From Scenedesmus sp. ARA3 (taxonomy: Eukaryota; Chlorophyta; Chlorophyceae; Sphaeropleales; Scenedesmaceae): a stretch of DNA of 14,776 bases. Positions within the stretch are counted from its first letter, which is position 1, and the number at the start of each line of letters is the position of its first letter. The translations under genes and the position numbers were made by a program. Where the stretch lies: the NCBI GenBank assembly GCA_004335835.1, contig RWJK01000552.1, forward strand, positions 2,594 to 17,369, written 5' to 3'. Below the pieces are notes generated by a model. It searched no databases, was not told the origin of the DNA, and was given only the letters and a program-made list of their open reading frames with translations. Below, piece after piece: positions 8,957 through 14,776 of the stretch.

Positions 8957-10618
8957 CTGCAGGCGCAGCCAGCATGGCAGCAGCGTTGCATTTGTGGGCA
9001 AAGTGCAACTTTGTGAAGCTTGTGTGAGCGGCAAGGCTGTGAGCACATGGTGCGCATGGCACTGGCGTCTTCTGTGTTTTGCTCTTCCCCTACACCCGGT
9101 GTAGTGGAAGGGCCTTCCATCGCATGCTGCACCCCATGCTGCTGCTGGGAAGCAAATGTCAGCACATTGAGCAATGCCAAATAATGAAGCGATGAAGCTG
9201 GAGGCCACATGAAGCTGACAGGGGAGATGTTGCTGCTGCCAGGGAGTGAAGGGCCGTAGCAGCACACCACGTGCACGCTGGCAGCTGTGCAGCAGCACAT
9301 GGTAGCCATGTCCTACCGTAGGACGGTGGCACCAGTTGATGTGTGTGAATGGCAGTAATGCATGTGAAAACATGTAGCTGCAAGCAACAAATCCAATGTG
9401 CTTTCCGTTCATTGGCTGCCATCGGCTGACCATGCCCAGCCATCTTACTCAAGCAATGTCCCTTGCAGACGACGCTGCTGTGCCGGCAAGCGTGTAGCAC
9501 AGGCTGCTGCCCATTGTGTGGATAGCAGGCATGATACAAAAAGGATTGAAGCTGTTCTCATTTCGCCGTTGAGACGTGCTTGCAGAATTGATGCTGCTGC
9601 GCTCGTACGCAGCTTGACGCCTGGAGGTCTTTTGAATTGCCTTGTGCAAGAGGACGCGCCGGCTGCAGCTCTTCATGCAAAACATGTATGTGTTCTTGGG
9701 TCGTTGAAGCGTACGGCCAACGCTTGACGGAGCAGCAGGTGTGTGCAGGTGCATCGCACCTCGATGGCCGTTGAGCCCAGCCTGAGACGAGTGCTGGAAA
9801 GACTGGACGCCACCTTATGCCAACAGGGGCTCATAGCTGCATCTTTCAGGCTGATTGCAAATCTGGTATCATACAGCACACCTGCGCTCATATCGTGCTG
9901 CTGTGTGCAGCTCAAACGCTGCATGTGCATTCTTGCTCATGAGCTGCGCAGTTTGCTCAAACTGTGCACATGCATCATGATCAACAGTGCACCTACGCGC
10001 AAGCTGTGCCAGCAGTGCTGGAGCAGCCACAGCCAACACAATTAGTTTAAGCTTATTGATGTTACCAATTGCCCGGGTTCTCAACGCCCAACTCAAGTCC
10101 AGCCATACCCAAACCGTGGCTCAGTCCAACTGTCCCACAAGAATGGCTGGTCACCATCAGTGTGTGGAATTGTCAGCAGCTGGCAGTGCTCCACACAGGA
10201 CAAAGATATGTGCAACATCCCTGCTGCTTATTCAGCAGCAACAACTCAGATTCAGCGTGAACATGCTTGACATAGGATGTAGCTTCATCAAGCAATACCA
10301 TTGTGTACAATTGCACCACATTGCTGCGGCGGCTGTCCAACATGCCCATTGCGGCTGCATTGAATACGCTGACTACAAAAGTTCAAGTTGCCCAGTAACT
10401 GCAAGTCACTCAGCGAGTCATCAAAGAACTGCCTCACTGAACCTTTCCTACCATTTGAATGGTGACGTCCCCACCACTGCACTAGTGTTAAGCTGATGCT
10501 GACACTTGCCAAGCACGTTCTTTGCCCAAAAAGCAGTGATGTCTGCAAGATGAGCACCATGCTCTCGTCACCTAGAAATGACAGGCGGCATTCAGATTTT
10601 CAAACACCAAGCATCTGC
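8957..10618. other. Region with no supported gene between repeat gene C and the protease
   Basis: It presumably holds the promoter or first exon of gene C and the 3' UTR of the protease. Open frames on both strands are short and motif-free. A minus-strand stretch around 10054-9995 would encode a hydrophobic run (KLKLIVLAVAAPALLAQLAR) resembling a signal peptide, but no ATG lies suitably upstream in frame. A plus-strand frame at 9743-10045 contains a plausible amphipathic segment but is unsupported by context. Confidence 0.45.
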
Positions 10619-13600
10619 CTAGCTATCTTGTGCTTTGGTCCTGATGACAATGCTGCTGTTGGCTACAGTAGCTGCGCTGCTGCCGCCAACTGCCTTGGCA
10701 GTGATGCGGTTGTTGCCTGACGCCAGCAGCTGGCAGCTGGTGGCTGCCATGCCCTTCTTGTTGGTAGTCAGGCTGTAGCTCTTGCAGGCCACAGCCTTGC
10801 GGCTGGGCTCCACGTTGAGCAGCACACGCTGACCAATGGCGGGCCGGCCCGTGGCCTTGTCCTGCACCGTCACGCTGACTGTCACGCGCCCGCCCACGGT
10901 GGGTGCTGCCGCAGTGCTGGCGGAGGCAACACTGTGCTGCAGAGTCACCTTGAGCCCTGAGGCTGTGCAGGGGTTGGACTCCAGGTACTTGTGCGCAGCC
11001 AGGGCCTGCACAATGCCGAAGCCGTACTTCTGGTCGCGGCCGGCTGTGGTGTTGGCTGGCTTCACGGCAGTCTTGCGCAGCGCTGCACGGATCTCCGCTG
11101 CCGTGCACTGCGTGTGCGCCGACCACACCAGGCCAGCAACGCCAGAGGCAGTGGGGGTAGCCTGCAACAAGCGGCGGCAGCAGTAGATGGCACATGGCAG
11201 TTGCGTCAGCCAGACACAGCAGGCATGATCCGGGCAGCTGCCTTGCACTCATGGCCAAACATAGAAGGTGTGCCTCCAGTCAAATCTCTGCTGTGGGAAG
11301 TTTTAGGCTATCACATCCCCTGCTAGGGGTGAGTCAAGTGGCTTGAGCAGGGTGGCTTGCGGCACAGAGCACATGCGCGCATCACAACACCACTCCAAAC
11401 AGATGTTGCAGCAAACACCAAAAGGCACACACATGCATGGCTGCCATGCACCGCATCTTGCCAGTCCCCCACCCAGGCGCAGCGCCCCCTCACCATGCTG
11501 GTGCCTGACAGCAGGTCCAGGCTGTACTCGGTGGCCTGGCTGACCTCAGTCACGCGGATGGTGGCGGACACAGCCTCGCCGGCAGCCAGCGCCTCCCGCA
11601 GTGCGCGGCCCTGCTTCTGGCTGATGCTGATGGCGGGGGTCCAGCCCTGCTCCGGCGCGGCATCGCAGATGTCCACGCTCACGCCCGCCAGCTGCTCACA
11701 CTCCGGCAGGTCGTCCCTGTTGAAGATGATGGCGCCGATGCCGCCGCCAGCCGCACAGTTGAGCAGCTTCTCACAGAAGGTGGTCTCGCCGCGCTGCAGC
11801 AGGCAGATGGCGCCGTCAGCCTCACACTTCTCCGCGCCCAGGCCGCAGTCCACCAGGCGCCCGCTGGCTGTGCCTGCCGGTGAGCCGTCCACGCGCGCCA
11901 CCTTGGGCTTGTTGAAGAAGTTGGTGTCGTTGGCCAGCGCGGCCAGGGGCGTGTCCAGGGTGAGGATGTCGCGGGAGAAGGGCAGCGCCGCGTAGCCGCT
12001 GGCGTTGGTCATGGCCACGGGGATGGTGGACAGCGTCTGCACGCCGGGCGCGGCCAGCTCCACGTCAGCGTTGAAGGTGGAGAAGGTGGCGGGCTTGCTG
12101 TTCCAGTCCACGGCGCCGATGGAGATGACCTCATCGTAGCCTGCAGGGTAGTTGGTGGTGTTGTCGCCGCCGTTGCCCGCTGCTGCAATCCACAGCACGT
12201 CGTTGCGCGCCTTGGCCAGCGCCGCGATGGCTGCCTTGGAGAAGTCTGTGACGCTGGTGGAGCCGTAGCTCATGGAGATGACCAGCTTCATGTCGGGCGT
12301 GGAGGTGGCCAGCTTGCGCCTGGCAGCAACAGCAGCGGCAGCAGCGGGCAGGGCAAAACAGCAGAAAGGTTGAGTGAGCAGCAGTGTCAAAAAAATGCAG
12401 CTAAAGTACCTGTTGCTGGCACTGCAAGGCTGCTGCTCATGTGGGTGCTGCAGGGAGCAGCCTGCGGCATGTGATGCTTGGCGCAGCTGCATGCGGGTTC
12501 AGCTGCTGAACTGAAGTTGGCTTGCTGATGCTGTCATGGCTGATGCAGTGTATGCAGCTACAGCGCTCTCACAGCAGCAGCCCTGCTGCTGCTGTAGTAT
12601 AGCGCAGAGCAGCTGCTGCAGCCACCCAGCTGGGCCACTTGCTGCTGTGCTGCTGCTGCCGTGCTGCTGCCGCACCTGTCCAGCTCCGCGATGCACTCCT
12701 GCCATGCTGCCACCTCCAGGTCGTCACTGGCGGCCATGTTGGGCCCAAAGTAGTTGTAGTGGTACAGCTGCGCGCCCTCGCTGGACACACCCACCACGCC
12801 GCGCCCGTTGCGCAGCGCACCGATGGTGCCGCTGGTGTGCGTGCCGTGCCTGCAGCATGGACACCAGGCGCATGACGTGTCACACCATTGTGCAGGCTGT
12901 GAAGCCAAGCTGCTTAGCAGGCAGTGATGCATGCAGCACTGTGTTACTGGCTTACATGTGTTTTCTCCTTGCATGTTTTGCGCAGCTGGCTGTGCTGCCA
13001 CGCACCTGTTGGCGTCCTCATACCAGGTGTAGCAGTAGCGGAAGGGCTGGCTGGTGTCGCCGTCAGGGAAGCCAGGCATGCACCCAGATGTGGCTGCGTG
13101 GGCACAACAGGCAGAATAATGCGGTGTCAGCTTAAACAGCATGTAGCCAGCCTGAACTCAAGTGAAGCTGTGATGTCGCACTGCTGTGGTCACTGCAAGA
13201 ACGCATTGCAATATCAATGAACAACAAGCATTGCCGTCCGTGTTACCAATTGTGCCTGACAGATGTGCGCGTTGGTGTGCCTGTCACTTTGGCTCGACTC
13301 ACTTGCGTTGTTGAACTCCTTGTTGGTGCGGTCCAGGCCCGTGTCAATCACGCAGAACAGCACCTTGCTGCGGAAGTTCTTGGCCACCTCCACCATGGCG
13401 GGGTCGTCAGCCTGCACCAGCTTCACGCCGTAGGGGATGCCCTCCCCGCGCCGCCCCAGGTCCGCATCAGGGCCCAGCTTGCCGTCAGACTCACTGCACA
13501 AAGCCTCCTCCGCGGTAGAGTTGCTGTCGCTGCTGTCAGCTGGTGGCGCGATGCTGGGCGGCGCGATGATCATGCCTGTGGCGGGCTGCGGGAACAGTGC

Positions 13601-14114
13601 GCGCATGCCGCCCGCCTCCACGCGGCCCACGCCACGCATGGCTGCCAGCTGCGCGTTGATCTCCGCAGCAACTGCGTCAGTTGCCGGTGTGCTGCTGCTG
13701 CTGCTGCCAACGCTGGCTGTGGCTGCTGCTGCGATGTTGCCGCCGCTCACTACAAGCGAGTTGAAGTCTGTGTACTCGCGCATGATGCTGTAGCCCTGCT
13801 GCTGCAGTTGGCTGCGCACCTGCAGTGTTCACGGGGTGAAGCAGAGCAGCTGGTGTAGGGGATGGCGCTGTGTGTGCTTCACCACAGCGTCATGGCACGA
13901 TGCCATCCCATGTCACGTTGAACTGCTGGCAGCCTTCCATGCAGTATGCCCTGCCTCAAAGTAACAAAATGTGCAGCCTGCTGTTGCCACAACTGAGTCT
14001 CACCTGGTTACGCTCATCGGGCTTGTACTGCACGATGAAGCTGCTGGAGCTGCCCTGCGCAAGGATTGGCACTGCTGCTGCCAACAGCAGCACAGCCGCA
14101 AACAACCGGACCAT
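10619..14114 (-). CDS. Secreted subtilisin-like serine protease (S8) with PA-domain insertion
   Basis: Six exons (minus): 14114-14004, 13819-13303, 13093-13006, 12849-12676, 12319-11494, 11161-10619 (stop TAG). All introns are GT-AG, and the total of 2259 nt gives 752 residues in one frame. Start chosen because it opens a strong signal peptide (MVRLFAAVLLLAAAVPILAQ). Residues about 25-145 look like an I9 propeptide (FIVQYKPDERNQ... to GVGRVEAGG) carrying a Ser/Ala-rich insert. The catalytic domain has Asp196 (VIDTGLD), His240 (HGTHTSGTIGA), oxyanion Asn346 (AAAGNGG) and Ser571 (GTSMATPTASG). A Cys-rich PA domain (about 430-555) sits between Asn346 and Ser571, as in plant subtilases and lactocepin-like bacterial enzymes. 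The last 110 or so residues look beta-rich and Ig-like (GGRVTVSVTVQDKATGRP). Expected to be an active endopeptidase, secreted or in the wall. All catalytic residues are intact. A TTAAAAG motif lies 27-33 bp before the ATG. Confidence 0.95.
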
Positions 14115-14776
14115 GGCTGCCCGCGTCGCTGGTTCTGCAACTTTTAATGCTCGACCCCTGCTTGATTGTGCCTTGAATTCAACTGTCACTGCCTGGAGTG
14201 CCAGAGGGAAGGCAGCATGTCATGAGTGACAGCAATACAGCACAGCAACATATGTCAGCTACCTTTCAATGGCTCGACATATGATCAAGCAGGGATAATG
14301 TTGAAAGCATGTGACGCAATTGTCGATTTACAATGCATTCTCCGAGTGCCTTTGAGTGCGCTTTTCTATGGGCCTGCCCGGATTGATGTCGCAGTTGGAC
14401 ACTTTTCGTCTAGGAAGCTACGCCAAGAACTGCAGTGCTCTACAAGCGCGTGATCACTGTTTGAAGACGACTGAAGCAAATGCTCGCTGCGCGCGCAACG
14501 ACAGCGCACCCGGCAACTCGCGCGCCAATGGCCTCGCTCCCAGCTATCAGTGGGACTCTAGAACAGCACCTAGTTAAACGGTTGCTCATACCAAAAAATA
14601 TGCATTCAGCGCGCAGAAGCACGTCATGCACGTTTGGCCACGAACTGTGACGAAGGCACCAACAATGCCTGCGAGCCGGCGATCAGCTGGGCATGGTACA
14701 AACGCAGCATCTGCATTTTGCAACAAATCAACACAGCTTGCAAGCAGACAGCCATGCTGGCATAGCAACCTGCTGT
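14115..14776. other. Upstream region of the protease gene, no gene seen
   Basis: It presumably includes the 5' UTR and promoter of the subtilase. Only short unconvincing open frames occur on either strand. There is an AT-rich patch near 14587-14606, and no tRNA-like or repeat structure was noticed. Confidence 0.5.

Noticed and set aside
9869..10096. Minus-strand 75-codon frame with a hydrophobic run as the first exon of copy C
   Set aside because: It has no in-frame ATG before the hydrophobic segment, lies over 1 kb from the copy C repeat exon, and shows no similarity to the first exon of copy A.
10623..11258. 211-codon minus-strand frame in the protease C-terminal region
   Set aside because: It overlaps the true last protease exon in another frame. 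The true frame continues the GTSM-ATPTASG active-site motif across the splice junction.
1..14776. tRNA or rRNA genes
   Set aside because: No GGTTCRANNCC-type B box with a matching A box and acceptor stem was found by eye on either strand, and no rRNA-like conserved blocks were seen.

Overview
The window looks like nuclear DNA of a green alga (core chlorophyte). Genes are broken by many short introns with GTG(A/C)G donors and CAG acceptors, exons are GC-rich with GC-ending codons, and the DNA is full of GCTGC/CAG-type low complexity. The moderate overall GC is more like Sphaeropleales than the very GC-rich Chlamydomonas, but that placement is a guess.

Layout. (1) Positions 1-3763, plus strand: the 3' portion of a DEAH/DExH-box RNA helicase of the DHX29/DHX57/DHX36 type. 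Nine exons (ten if 1-33 is one) splice into one continuous frame carrying motifs IV, V and VI, the HA2 region and the OB-fold. The helicase 5' half lies outside the window. (2) 3764-5411: about 1.6 kb of convergent intergenic DNA with a diverged 37-bp direct repeat and a compound CACCAG/CAG microsatellite. (3) 5412-9000, minus strand: three tandem related genes, called A, B and C here. They code for small Ala/Pro/Val/Gln-rich proteins. Copy A is complete, with a signal-peptide exon, a VVAAQP hexapeptide-repeat exon and a short conserved C-terminal exon. Copies B and C share the repeat exon and the C-terminal exon but have unclear 5' ends. I do not recognise this family and regard it as the most interesting content. 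(4) 8957-10618: no gene I can support. (5) 10619-14114, minus strand: a complete six-exon secreted subtilisin-like serine protease of 752 residues. It has a signal peptide, an I9-type propeptide, the Asp/His/Asn/Ser catalytic residues, a PA domain inserted before the catalytic Ser, and a beta-rich C-terminal domain. (6) 14115-14776: its upstream region, with no gene seen.

Working together: the helicase is an intracellular RNA enzyme unrelated to its neighbours. The three repeat proteins and the protease all appear to enter the secretory pathway and all lie on the minus strand. A shared role at the cell wall or extracellular matrix is possible but is inference from location and predicted secretion only.
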